From positions 1-34,815 of the forward strand of contig CALBCO010000109.1 of assembly GCA_937927265.1 (NCBI GenBank): DNA of 34,815 bases. Reading direction: 5' to 3'. The DNA comes from an uncultured Verrucomicrobiae bacterium. Its GTDB lineage: Bacteria > Verrucomicrobiota > Verrucomicrobiia > Palsa-1439. Positions 24,513-32,069 of the stretch are shown in pieces. Under the pieces are notes generated by a model. That model saw only the letters and a program-made list of their open reading frames with translations. It searched no databases and was not told the DNA's origin. Within the stretch, counting starts at the first letter, position 1, and every line of letters begins with the position of its first letter. The position numbers and the translations under genes were made by a program.

Positions 24513-25361
24513 ATGAGTCAAGTCCTCTTCCTTCTCGCGGCCCTGGTGGCAGTCTTGTTGTTTCTGCGCTGGCGTGAACCCCATCTGCTCTATTTCCCGA
24601 TGCGCGACCTCGAACTCACTCCTGATCGCCTCGGTTGGCAATACGAAGACGTGTGGCTGACAACTGCCGATGGCGTCCGCATCCACGGCTGGTGGTTGCC
24701 AGCCCCCCATCCCCCTTCACCCATCACCATTCTGTTCTTTCACGGCAACGCCGGCAACATCTCACACCGAACCGAGAAACTCGAAATCTTCCGCTCCCTC
24801 GACGTCAATGTTCTCATCTTAGACTACCGCGGCTACGGCCAAAGCACCGGCATCCCGAACGAACCAGGCACCTACGCTGACGCCCGCGCCGCGTATGATT
24901 ACCTGGTCGGGACAGACGGCCCGGGCGTCCGCTCCGGCACCGCCGGCGCGCCCAGCGGTCGCGCCCTACCGGCGACACATATTGTCTTGTATGGCGAATC
25001 GTTGGGCGCCGCCGTCGCAGTACAACTGGCCACCGAAGTAACGGTCGGCGGCGTCATCCTCGAAGAACCGTTCACCTCCGTCGGCGACATGGCGCAGAAG
25101 ATGTTTCCCTTTCTGCCGGTCCGCTGGCTTGTCCGCAATAAATACGACACGATCAAGAAAATCGACCGGATCAACGCCCCACTGTTGATCTTCCACAGCC
25201 CCACCGACGAAATCACTCCCTTCGGCCACGGCCAACGACTCTTTGCCGCCGCACGCGAACCGAAGCACTTTGTCGAACTGCGCGGTAGCCACAACGACGC
25301 ATTCCTCGTCAGCACCAACACCTACCGGGCTGCACTTGCGGAGTTTCTGCGGAGTCGGTAG
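24513..25361 (+). CDS. Membrane-anchored alpha/beta hydrolase (YfhR/BEM46-like)
   Basis: A 282-residue hydrolase with an N-terminal membrane anchor (about 3-19, QVLFLLAALVAVLLFL) and the catalytic domain outside or at the membrane face. The oxyanion-hole motif is FFHGNAGN, the nucleophile Ser163 is in YGESLGAA, the acid Asp is in SPTDEITP (about 232), and the His is in GSHND (about 262). The substrate is unknown; the family includes esterases and acyl hydrolases. Between YDYLVG and THIVLYGES there are about 15 extra residues rich in Gly, Ala, Arg and Pro, encoded by GC-rich partly palindromic DNA (24923-24966), a possible in-frame repeat insertion. Two in-frame ATGs (24498, 24513) are possible; the second begins the hydrophobic anchor. 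Confidence 0.88.
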   Translation: MSQVLFLLAALVAVLLFLRWREPHLLYFPMRDLELTPDRLGWQYEDVWLTTADGVRIHGWWLPAPHPPSPITILFFHGNAGNISHRTEKLEIFRSLDVNVLILDYRGYGQSTGIPNEPGTYADARAAYDYLVGTDGPGVRSGTAGAPSGRALPATHIVLYGESLGAAVAVQLATEVTVGGVILEEPFTSVGDMAQKMFPFLPVRWLVRNKYDTIKKIDRINAPLLIFHSPTDEITPFGHGQRLFAAAREPKHFVELRGSHNDAFLVSTNTYRAALAEFLRSR

Positions 25362-25370
25362 GATTGGCGC

Positions 25371-26615
25371 ATGGCTGAAATTCAACCGTTCCGCGGCGTC
25401 CTGTATAACACCGACCGGGTCGAACCGGCCGACGTGCTCACCCAACCTTACGACAAGATCACTCCCGAAATGCGCGAGCGCTACCTTGCCGCGTCGCCGT
25501 ACAACCTCATCCGCATCGAACTCGGCGAAGAAGAGCCGGGCGACTCCGACGCGAATAACAAATACACCCGCGCCGCCGCTCTTTATCGGCAGTGGTTGAC
25601 CGACGGCATCCTGCGCCGCGCCGACCGGCCCGCGCTGTACTGGCTAGAACAGACATTCAACGGAAAAACACGGCACGGATTGATCGCCGCAGTGAAACTC
25701 CACCGCTGGGACGAAGGCATCATCCTGCCGCACGAACACACGCTCTCCAAACCCAAAGCCGACCGGCTGTCCCTGCTCCGCGCCGTCGGCGCCCAGCAGG
25801 GACAAATCTTCATGCTCCACCCGGACCCTTTAGACACTTCAGCACTTTGTCGCCTCGGCGCTCCACTTTACGAATTGGTGGACGACTACCAAGTCACGAA
25901 TCGGCTGTGGGAAATCGCAGATCCGTCGGCCATCCACTCCATCCAATCTTCCATCCTCCCCCAAACGCTTTACATCGCCGACGGCCATCACCGCTATGAA
26001 ACCGCCCTCGCCTATCGGGACGAAGCCGGCACCGAGCCGTCGAAGTACGTCATGGCGACCCTCGTGGACATGAACGACCCCGGTCTCGTGATTCTCCCGA
26101 CGCACCGGACCATTGCCAATCTCACCGGCTTCAATCCGCGCCAGTTCCGTGAGAAATTGGCCAATAGTTTTCATGTAGAACAGGCTTCCAGCCTGTCCGC
26201 TGTCATCCCCGATGGATGGGCGGGACGCCCATCCCACGAGGTGGGAATGTACGACGGCACAGGGTTCTTCACCGTGCGCCCCAAAAACACGTCCGCCCTC
26301 AAACCGCTCTTTGCCAACAAACCGCCGCTCTGGGATACGCTCGACGTGGCCATTCTGCACGTCGCCATCCTCGAACGCTATCTGGGGATTGACGACCAAA
26401 AGTTGCGCGAAGAAGCCAACGTCGCCTATTGGCGCGAGCCAGAGAAGGCATTGGAGCAAGTCACCGTCGGCACAGCTCAACTGGCGTTTTTTCTCCAGCC
26501 CACTCCGGTCCGTGCGGTGAAAGCCGTGGCCGACGCCCGATCGCGGATGCCGCAGAAGAGTACCGATTTTTACCCGAAACTACTCTCCGGTATGGTCATG
26601 TACGAAGTGCGTTGA
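25371..26615 (+). CDS. DUF1015 family protein
   Basis: A 414-residue member of the DUF1015 family, whose function is not established; its members often occur near serine/phosphoserine or glycerol-phosphate metabolism genes. Family motifs: QPYDKITPEMRERYL (about 24-38), SPYNLIRIELGE, GLIAAVKLHRWDEG, ILPHEHTLSKPKADRLSLL, YIADGHHRYETAL (about 203-215) and QPTPVRAVKAVADARSRMPQ at the end. The His-rich ADGHHRYE looks like a metal or phosphate site. About 22 residues (VEQASSLSAVIPDGWAGRPS, about 269-288) come from palindromic repeat DNA inserted in frame between FHVE-like and MYDGTGF. The gene starts 9 bases after the hydrolase and ends 20 bases into the converging coaB gene. Confidence 0.9.
   Translation: MAEIQPFRGVLYNTDRVEPADVLTQPYDKITPEMRERYLAASPYNLIRIELGEEEPGDSDANNKYTRAAALYRQWLTDGILRRADRPALYWLEQTFNGKTRHGLIAAVKLHRWDEGIILPHEHTLSKPKADRLSLLRAVGAQQGQIFMLHPDPLDTSALCRLGAPLYELVDDYQVTNRLWEIADPSAIHSIQSSILPQTLYIADGHHRYETALAYRDEAGTEPSKYVMATLVDMNDPGLVILPTHRTIANLTGFNPRQFREKLANSFHVEQASSLSAVIPDGWAGRPSHEVGMYDGTGFFTVRPKNTSALKPLFANKPPLWDTLDVAILHVAILERYLGIDDQKLREEANVAYWREPEKALEQVTVGTAQLAFFLQPTPVRAVKAVADARSRMPQKSTDFYPKLLSGMVMYEVR
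26180..26246. repeat. Palindromic repeat (family C) inserted in frame in the DUF1015 gene
   Basis: It contains three stems: ACAGGCT/AGCCTGT (26180-26186 with 26190-26196, 3-base loop), GGATGGGCG/CGCCCATCC (26214-26222 with 26226-26234, 3-base loop, perfect 9 bp), and the partly overlapping TCCCAC/GTGGGA (26232-26237 with 26241-26246). It is read as coding sequence without a stop. Translated text of this kind (EQASSLS; GWAGRPSH) is something I recall from repeats in Verrucomicrobiota genomes. Confidence 0.8.
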
Positions 26616-27219
26616 CCCGGCGCATGATCTGTCTCGCCAACTTTGACTTTGGCATTTCCGGCAACGGCTCCACCCGTCCGTCGGCGTAAAGCAACGTTAC
26701 CCGGTTGGTGTCCGCTTCCATTGCCTGCACCGGGTTGGCGACGATCATGTCGAGATTTTTGCGCTGCAATTTCTCGCGGGCGTTTGCCACAAGCCGGTCG
26801 GTCTCGGCCGCAAAGCCGACCAACCGTTGTCGGGTCTTGCGACGGCCCAACTCCGCCAGAATGTCCGTCGTCGGCTTCAATTCCAGCGTTAAGCCGATGT
26901 CCAAACGGCTTTTTTTGATTTTCCCCCGTGCCTTTTTGCTCGGCCGATAATCGCACACCGCTGCCGCCATGATCACCAAATCGGTCTGACGGTAACGGCG
27001 GAATACCTCCCGCGCCATCTCGGCCGCTGTCGTCACCGGCACAAATTCCACACCTGCCGGCGGTTTGAGTGCCACTGGCCCGCTGACCAGCGTCACCTGT
27101 CCATACCGACGCGCCGCACGCGCTAGGGCATATCCCATCTTACCCGAAGAACGGTTGGAAATGTACCGCACGGGATCAAAGAACTCCCGCGTCGGCCCGG
27201 CAGTGATGAGAATCTTCAT
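26596..27219 (-). CDS. coaB: Phosphopantothenate-cysteine ligase (CoaB)
   Basis: Joins 4'-phosphopantothenate and cysteine with CTP, the second step of coenzyme A synthesis. The 207-residue product starts MKILITAGPTREFFDPVRYI and continues NRSSGKMGYALARAA, the hallmark of the CoaB domain. It also has VIMAAAVCDYRPS and KPTTDILAELG with the KIKK substrate/nucleotide loop, and the later VGFAAETD and VANPV. In most bacteria CoaB is fused after CoaC in one protein; here it is separate. The start ATG overlaps the coaC stop by ATGA. The frame could be extended upstream to 27378, but this would only overlap coaC. Confidence 0.95.
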   Translation of the reverse strand: MKILITAGPTREFFDPVRYISNRSSGKMGYALARAARRYGQVTLVSGPVALKPPAGVEFVPVTTAAEMAREVFRRYRQTDLVIMAAAVCDYRPSKKARGKIKKSRLDIGLTLELKPTTDILAELGRRKTRQRLVGFAAETDRLVANAREKLQRKNLDMIVANPVQAMEADTNRVTLLYADGRVEPLPEMPKSKLARQIMRRVNALRT

Positions 27220-27764
27220 GTGAGCAACTGCTGTGTCCACGCGACAATCTGGTCCACAGGCCACAATCGGCCAATTCCTTCGTAGCCGCAGGCCAGCATC
27301 CCCTTCTCCGGCCCAATAAACTCCACGCCGCGCGATTGGAGCAATTGGACGTTCGTCTGTGTGGCCGGGTGCAGCCACATCTTGCCGTTCATCGCCGGGG
27401 CCACCAGCACTTTACACTCCGGCCGCAACGCCAAGGCGACCGTCGAAAGCGCGTCATCGGCCAATCCAATCGCCATCTTGGCAATGATGTTCGCCGTGGC
27501 CGGCGCGACCAGCAACACATCTGCCGTGTCGGCCAGTGGCAAATGACTAGGTTGCCATTCCTTCACCTCGGCAAACAAGTCCACCAGCACCGGATGCCGC
27601 GACAATGTCTGCAACGTCAGCGGCGTGATAAACTGCGTCGCGTCCTTTGTCATCACACAGAACACCTCATGTCCGGCCTTCGTCAACTGGCTGGCAATCT
27701 CCGCCGCCTTATACGCCGCGATCGAACCGGTAACACCTAGAATAATAGTTCGTTTTGCTGCCAT
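27216..27764 (-). CDS. coaC: Phosphopantothenoylcysteine decarboxylase (CoaC)
   Basis: FMN-dependent decarboxylase of the HFCD flavoprotein family, making 4'-phosphopantetheine for coenzyme A. The 182-residue product has ILGVTGSIAAYKAAEIASQL (FMN-binding N-terminus), the catalytic His in SHLPLADTADVLLVAPATAN, and the PAMNGKMW motif (PXMNXXMW). AAAGGA lies about 6 bases before ATG 27764. It starts 28 bases inside the end of gmk and overlaps coaB at its other end. There is no rpoZ between gmk and coaC, unlike the common order gmk-rpoZ-coaBC. Confidence 0.95.
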   Translation of the reverse strand: MAAKRTIILGVTGSIAAYKAAEIASQLTKAGHEVFCVMTKDATQFITPLTLQTLSRHPVLVDLFAEVKEWQPSHLPLADTADVLLVAPATANIIAKMAIGLADDALSTVALALRPECKVLVAPAMNGKMWLHPATQTNVQLLQSRGVEFIGPEKGMLACGYEGIGRLWPVDQIVAWTQQLLT

Positions 27765-28384
27765 GGTTGATCCTTTGGGTGACGGCTGCTCCGGCATTTC
27801 TCAGCAATGATGATCGCCTTGCCACGCGCCAGATCCTCATCGAGCGAACCACTGACGATAACATAATCGTACTCCCCCCAGCGCGTCATCTCTTCCTTGG
27901 CCACCGCCAACCGCTTGCGGATGGTTTCCTCGCTGTCGGTACCCCGTCCCCGCAACCGACGTTCAAGCAATTCAAGCGAAGGCGGCATCAGAAAGATCAT
28001 CACAAGCGACTCCGGATAGGCAAATTGCCCGCTCCGCACCCGGTGGGCGAGTTGTCCGGCGCCCTGTACTTCGATGTCAAGCAACACGTCCTTGCCGGCG
28101 GCGAGTTGTTCCTCCACGAACCGGCGGGGAGTGCCGTAATAGTGGCCGTTGTATTGCGCGTGTTCGAGGAGCTCGCCCCTCGCGATTTTTTCCTCAAACT
28201 CCGGGACGCTCAGAAAAAAGTAATCCCGTCCGTGCTGTTCGCCGCCACGGGGCGCGCGGGTGGTGCACGACACCGAATACACAAGGTTCGGCGACCAGTT
28301 CAGCAATCGCTGGCAAAGCGAACTTTTCCCGCCGCCCGACGGTGCCGACACCACGATGATCAAACCTGTGCCTTGATCGCTCAT
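27737..28384 (-). CDS. gmk: Guanylate kinase
   Basis: Converts GMP and ATP to GDP and ADP. The 215-residue product has the P-loop SAPSGGGKSS (about 13-22), the GMP-binding YSVSCTTRAPRGGEQHGRDY and LLEHAQYNGHYYGT, DIEVQGAGQL, and the lid RRLRGRGTDSEETIRKRL. ATG 28384 (MSDQG) is preferred to a start two residues earlier. The C-terminal 15 residues (RHPKDQPWQQNELLF) overlap coaC and are longer than usual. Upstream, a palindromic repeat (28395-28468) separates it from yicC. Confidence 0.97.
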   Translation of the reverse strand: MSDQGTGLIIVVSAPSGGGKSSLCQRLLNWSPNLVYSVSCTTRAPRGGEQHGRDYFFLSVPEFEEKIARGELLEHAQYNGHYYGTPRRFVEEQLAAGKDVLLDIEVQGAGQLAHRVRSGQFAYPESLVMIFLMPPSLELLERRLRGRGTDSEETIRKRLAVAKEEMTRWGEYDYVIVSGSLDEDLARGKAIIIAEKCRSSRHPKDQPWQQNELLF

Positions 28385-28394
28385 AAACAATCCC

Positions 28395-28468
28395 TGTCAT
28401 TCCGAGCTGGCGAGGAATCTCTGAATTCCTCCGGCCAAGAAGTTTGAGATTCTTCGCTCCGAATGACA
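28395..28468. repeat. Palindromic repeat (family D) between yicC and gmk
   Basis: TGTCATTCCGAGC...GAATCTC (28395-28421) and GAGATTC...CGGAATGACA-type text (28446-28468) form an imperfect stem: eight end pairs TGTCATTC, and GAATCTC near the loop, with a small bulge. It resembles the well-known 'tgtcattccgagcgaag' intergenic repeats of several phyla. It lies in the gmk leader. Confidence 0.7.
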
Positions 28469-28479
28469 AGCCAGGGGAT

Positions 28480-29355
28480 TCATTCGATGTTCTGCACCTG
28501 TTCGCGGATTTTTTCCAGCTCTGCCTTCAGCCGAACCACTTCCTGCGAGATCTCCACCGCGTTGGCTTTCGAGCCGATGGTGTTCAACTCCCGGTTCATC
28601 TCTTGCGACAAAAAATCCAGCGTCCGCCCAACCGGCTCGCTTGATTGCAAACAGTCCCGGAATTGTTGGAAGTGACTCTCCAACCGGGTCAATTCCTCCG
28701 TGATGTCGCACCGGTCGGCAAAAAACACCACCTCCTTCATCAACCGCTCGTCATCCACCGGCACGTGTACGCCCGCTTCCTTCACCCGCGCGTGCAGTTG
28801 CTCCCGATACCGCTTCACCGTCTCCGGCGCGGCTTGCCGGATGCGTTCGACACCGGCTGTCATCACCTGCAATCGCGCCGTGAGATCGCCCGCCAAATGC
28901 CGACCCTCCTTTTCCCGCATCTTCACCAACTGCGCCAACGCCCTTTGCAATGCCGTTTCGACTCCTGGCCAAACTGCTTCTGCGTTCACGCTCGATTCGG
29001 CCAGCTTTAATACCCCCGGGGCGCGCAAGACCGTCTCCAACGTCACCGGCCCGCGCAGCTTGGTCTTTTTCTGCAATTTTCGGATGGCCTGAAGATAGGC
29101 CAGCGCCAATGGCTCGTCCAACTCCACCTGACTGCCCGGCGCGCCGCTGCGGTGATAAGCCACAACCGCGTTGATCCTGCCGCGGGAGAGTTTGGCGTTG
29201 ATCTCATCGCGGATGCGCGGCTCCAGCTCCACGAGTTCTTTGGGTAAATTGATCGAGATGTCGCTTTGTTTGCGGTTGACCGAGTTCAGCTCCACGGTGA
29301 ACTTGAATCCATCGCGCGCACACTCACCGCGCCCATAGCCGGTCATGCTTCTCAT
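28480..29355 (-). CDS. yicC: YicC/YloC family endoribonuclease
   Basis: A 291-residue member of the YicC family, shown in E. coli and B. subtilis to be an endoribonuclease affecting RNA turnover. It begins MRSMTGYGRGECARDGFKF, and has VELNSVNRKQSDISINLP (YicC N-terminal domain) and the C-terminal block LESHFQQFRDCLQSSEPVGR and LDFLSQEMNRELNTIGSKA. YicC beside gmk is a common arrangement. ATG 29355 overlaps the trpB stop by ATGA. Confidence 0.95.
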   Translation of the reverse strand: MRSMTGYGRGECARDGFKFTVELNSVNRKQSDISINLPKELVELEPRIRDEINAKLSRGRINAVVAYHRSGAPGSQVELDEPLALAYLQAIRKLQKKTKLRGPVTLETVLRAPGVLKLAESSVNAEAVWPGVETALQRALAQLVKMREKEGRHLAGDLTARLQVMTAGVERIRQAAPETVKRYREQLHARVKEAGVHVPVDDERLMKEVVFFADRCDITEELTRLESHFQQFRDCLQSSEPVGRTLDFLSQEMNRELNTIGSKANAVEISQEVVRLKAELEKIREQVQNIE

Positions 29356-30542
29356 AGCTGGATCAACTCCGCCACCTGCATCACATCTTTGTCACCCCGA
29401 CCGCTGATGTTGACGATGATCGTGCCCCGCAATTTCTTTGCGTGTTTCATCACATACGCCACCGCGTGCGCGGATTCCAACGCCGGAATGATCCCTTCGA
29501 TCCGCGAACAGAATTGGAACGCCTCCAGTGCCTCGGAATCCGTCGCATAGCTGTATTCGATCCGCTTCAAGTCGCGCAGATAACTGTGCTCCGGCCCAAT
29601 CGCCGCATAATCCAACCCTGCGCTCACTGAATGCGTCAACATGATCTGGCCGTTCTCGTCCTGCAGGACGAAAGTCCGGGTGCCCTGCAACACGCCGAGC
29701 GAACCGCCCTTCTGAAACCGCGCGGCGTGGTCGCCAGGCTTGATCCCCCGTCCCCCACCCTCGACGCCAATCATTCGCACGTGCTGGTCTCGTAGGAACG
29801 CGTAAAAGAGACCGATGGAATTGGAGCCGCCGCCGACACATGCCACCAATGCCGACGGCAACCGTTTCTCTTTCCGCAGAATCTGTTGCCGGGCTTCCCG
29901 GCCAATCACACTCTGGAAATCCCGAACCATCATCGGGTACGGATGCGCTCCGAGCACACTGCCAAGAATGTAGTGCGTCGTACGGATGTTCGTGACCCAG
30001 TCGCGCATCGCTTCGTTGATCGCTTCCTTCAAAGTCTTCTGCCCTGCCGCGACCGGCCGCACATCCGCGCCGAGCAGGCGCATCCGGTACACGTTCAACG
30101 CCTGCCGGGCCATGTCCACTTCACCCATATAGACGACGCACTCCATGCCAAACATTGCCGCCACCGTTGCCGTGGCCACGCCATGTTGACCGGCCCCCGT
30201 CTCGGCAATGATCCGCCGTTTGCCCATCCGTTTGGCAAGCAGGATTTGGCCGATGGTGTTGTTGATCTTGTGCGCGCCGGTATGCAGCAGGTCTTCGCGC
30301 TTAAAGTAAATTTTTGGCCCGCCCAGCTCTCGCGTCATCCGTTCCGCCAAATACAGTGGCGTGGGCCGGCCGCAATACTCGCGCAGGTAATAGGCAAACT
30401 CCTGGCGGAAGCGTTTATCCCGCCGGGCGTGCTCGTATGCGCGGGTTAACTCCTGCAACGGCGCCACCAGTGTCTCCGGCACAAACGAACCGCCGTAGGG
30501 TCCAAAGTGACCGGTTGGGTCAGGTTGTTTTGACAGCTTCAA
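29352..30542 (-). CDS. trpB: Tryptophan synthase beta chain
   Basis: PLP enzyme that makes tryptophan from indole and serine; partner of TrpA. With a TTG start at 30542 (GGAG 5 bases upstream) the protein has 396 residues, the normal length, and begins MKLSKQPDPTGHFGPYGG. The PLP Lys is K92 in HTGAHKINN, the ammonium/Ser site is in AETGAGQHGVATA, the glycine-rich phosphate loop is CVGGGSNSIG, and HSVSAGLDYAAIGPEH is present. It is TrpB1 type. An ATG at 30596 in the same frame would give 18 atypical residues lying inside trpF. It overlaps trpF by 23 bases and yicC by 4. No trpA is found downstream within the window. Confidence 0.95.
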   Translation of the reverse strand: MKLSKQPDPTGHFGPYGGSFVPETLVAPLQELTRAYEHARRDKRFRQEFAYYLREYCGRPTPLYLAERMTRELGGPKIYFKREDLLHTGAHKINNTIGQILLAKRMGKRRIIAETGAGQHGVATATVAAMFGMECVVYMGEVDMARQALNVYRMRLLGADVRPVAAGQKTLKEAINEAMRDWVTNIRTTHYILGSVLGAHPYPMMVRDFQSVIGREARQQILRKEKRLPSALVACVGGGSNSIGLFYAFLRDQHVRMIGVEGGGRGIKPGDHAARFQKGGSLGVLQGTRTFVLQDENGQIMLTHSVSAGLDYAAIGPEHSYLRDLKRIEYSYATDSEALEAFQFCSRIEGIIPALESAHAVAYVMKHAKKLRGTIIVNISGRGDKDVMQVAELIQL

Positions 30543-31137
30543 TGAATCTCCGCAATTTCTCTGGGTCTTTCTTTCCCGACTCACATTCCACGCCACTCGC
30601 CACGTCCACCGCGTACGGTTGCACCTGCCGGATGGCGTCCGCCACGTTTTCCGGCGTCAGCCCGCCCGACAAAATCACTGGCTTGCCCAATCGCTTCACT
30701 TCCACCGCCAATGACCAATCAAACGTCTGCCCGGTACCGCCGCGTTGGCCAGCAGTGTAGGTGTCGAGCACCAGAGCGTCAACGTCATACTCCGACCCCG
30801 CCAACACGCCCGCCCGGTCGCGCATCCGGATCGCTTTGAACCGCCGCCCTGTGAACTGACGGCAATACTCCGGCGTTTCCTCACCATGAAACTGCACCGC
30901 GTCCAGACCGCACAACGCGACCGTTTGCCGCACCGCTCTCAACGGAGCGTTCACAAACACGCCAACTCGCAACAGAAACGGCGGCAGTTGCAAACAGATT
31001 TCTGCCGCCCGTTCCATCGTCACAGAACGGGGACTCTGCGGATAAAAGATAAACCCCAATGCATCTGCGCCCAGTTCCGCCGCCAACCGGGCATCGTCCA
31101 CGTTTGTGATACCGCAGATTTTGATTCTTGTGCTCAT
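30520..31137 (-). CDS. trpF: Phosphoribosylanthranilate isomerase
   Basis: A 205-residue TIM-barrel enzyme converting N-(5'-phosphoribosyl)anthranilate to CdRP. The catalytic Cys8 is in KICGIT, the general-acid Asp is in DALVLDTYT, and the phosphate-binding motifs are GGTGQTFDW, LSGGLTPENV and VDVASGVE. ATG 31137. A palindromic repeat (31147-31204) separates it from trpC upstream, and it overlaps the trpB start. Confidence 0.97.
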   Translation of the reverse strand: MSTRIKICGITNVDDARLAAELGADALGFIFYPQSPRSVTMERAAEICLQLPPFLLRVGVFVNAPLRAVRQTVALCGLDAVQFHGEETPEYCRQFTGRRFKAIRMRDRAGVLAGSEYDVDALVLDTYTAGQRGGTGQTFDWSLAVEVKRLGKPVILSGGLTPENVADAIRQVQPYAVDVASGVECESGKKDPEKLRRFIEAVKTT

Positions 31138-31146
31138 CTGGATTTG

Positions 31147-31204
31147 TCACGCAAAGACGCAACGGCGCAAAGGAGCTCTTGGCGAGCTTGGCGGCTTTGC
31201 GTGA
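31147..31204. repeat. Palindromic repeat (family E) between trpC and trpF
   Basis: TCACGCAAAG (31147-31156) and CTTTGCGTGA (31195-31204) form a perfect 10-bp inverted repeat with 38 bases between them, of the 'acgcaaagacgcaaag' type. It fills most of the 71-base gap between the trpC stop and the trpF start, so it lies in the trpF leader. Confidence 0.75.
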
Positions 31205-31208
31205 GTCA

Positions 31209-31982
31209 TCATTGTCCGAGCAACTCCTTCACCTTCGCCGCGATGTCCTGAGTTCGCATCAACGATTCGCCGACCAAAATTGCTTGTGCCCCCGCTTGCG
31301 ACACCCGCGCCACATCTTGTCGGGTATTGATACCCGATTCGGCCACCACGATCACGTCGTCCGGTAGACGGGCGGTGAGTTTCTCGGTCGTCCGCAGACT
31401 CACCGAGAAATCCCGAAGATTGCGGTTGTTGATACCAACGAGCCGCACCCCAGCCGCGAGGGCGCGGTCCACTTCCGCTTCATCGTGCACCTCAACCAAC
31501 GCTGCCATGCGCAAATGCTCTGCCACCGCCCGATATTCGCGGAGTTGCCGGTCATCCAAAATCGCCGCGATCAACAACACCGCATCCGCGCCGTGCGCTG
31601 CCGCTTCGTGGATTTGTAATTCCTCGATAATAAAATCCTTCCGCAACAACGGCAGTTTCACTGCTGCCCGAATCTGTTCGAGGTATTCGAGCCGTCCCTG
31701 AAAGAACTCCCGGTCGGTCAGCACGGAAATCGCCGCCGCCCCGGCCGCTTCGTATTGCCGGGCAATCCGCACCGGATCGAAGTTGTCGCAGATCACACCG
31801 GCCGAGGGCGAGGCTTTCTTGACTTCGGCGATTAACCCCACCGGGTCGCGGTTGGAAATCGCGCCCCTGAAATCACGGAAGTCCTGCCGCGCCGCCGCCC
31901 GGCCGCGCAATTCCTCGGCGCGCGGCAACAACGCGGCCACTTCCCGTTTCTTCACAGCCACGATTGTATCGAGAATACTCAT
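31209..31982 (-). CDS. trpC: Indole-3-glycerol-phosphate synthase
   Basis: Closes the indole ring of tryptophan from CdRP. The 257-residue TIM-barrel enzyme has the catalytic Lys in EVKKASPSAG and LRKDFIIEELQI, the Glu in ALVEVHDEAEVD, the GINNRNLRDFSVSL motif, and the phosphate-binding AESGINTR and ILVGESLMR. ATG 31982. The gene is read before trpF and trpB with repeat elements on both sides (31988-32067 upstream, 31147-31204 downstream). Confidence 0.97.
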   Translation of the reverse strand: MSILDTIVAVKKREVAALLPRAEELRGRAAARQDFRDFRGAISNRDPVGLIAEVKKASPSAGVICDNFDPVRIARQYEAAGAAAISVLTDREFFQGRLEYLEQIRAAVKLPLLRKDFIIEELQIHEAAAHGADAVLLIAAILDDRQLREYRAVAEHLRMAALVEVHDEAEVDRALAAGVRLVGINNRNLRDFSVSLRTTEKLTARLPDDVIVVAESGINTRQDVARVSQAGAQAILVGESLMRTQDIAAKVKELLGQ

Positions 31983-31987
31983 GGGCC

Positions 31988-32067
31988 TTGGAGTGCTGCG
32001 GCTTGACGCCCCGCGTTCCGCGAATCAAGCCTCGCGATCCAAAGCGGTGTCAAGCCACCGCACTCCA
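31988..32067. repeat. Palindromic repeat (family B) between prfB and trpC
   Basis: An 80-bp element with arms at 31988-32007 and 32049-32067 that match as inverted repeats at 17 of 19 positions. The arms belong to the same family as the in-frame copy at 21976-22042 (TTGGAGTGC ends, GGCTTGAC inside). It lies in the trpC leader, 2 bases before the prfB stop, and could work as a terminator or attenuator. Confidence 0.8.
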
Positions 32068-32069
32068 CG

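Noticed and set aside
30543..30596. ATG 30596 as the trpB start
   Set aside because: It adds 18 residues unlike TrpB N-termini and lies deep in trpF, while TTG 30542 has a GGAG ribosome-binding site and gives the normal length.
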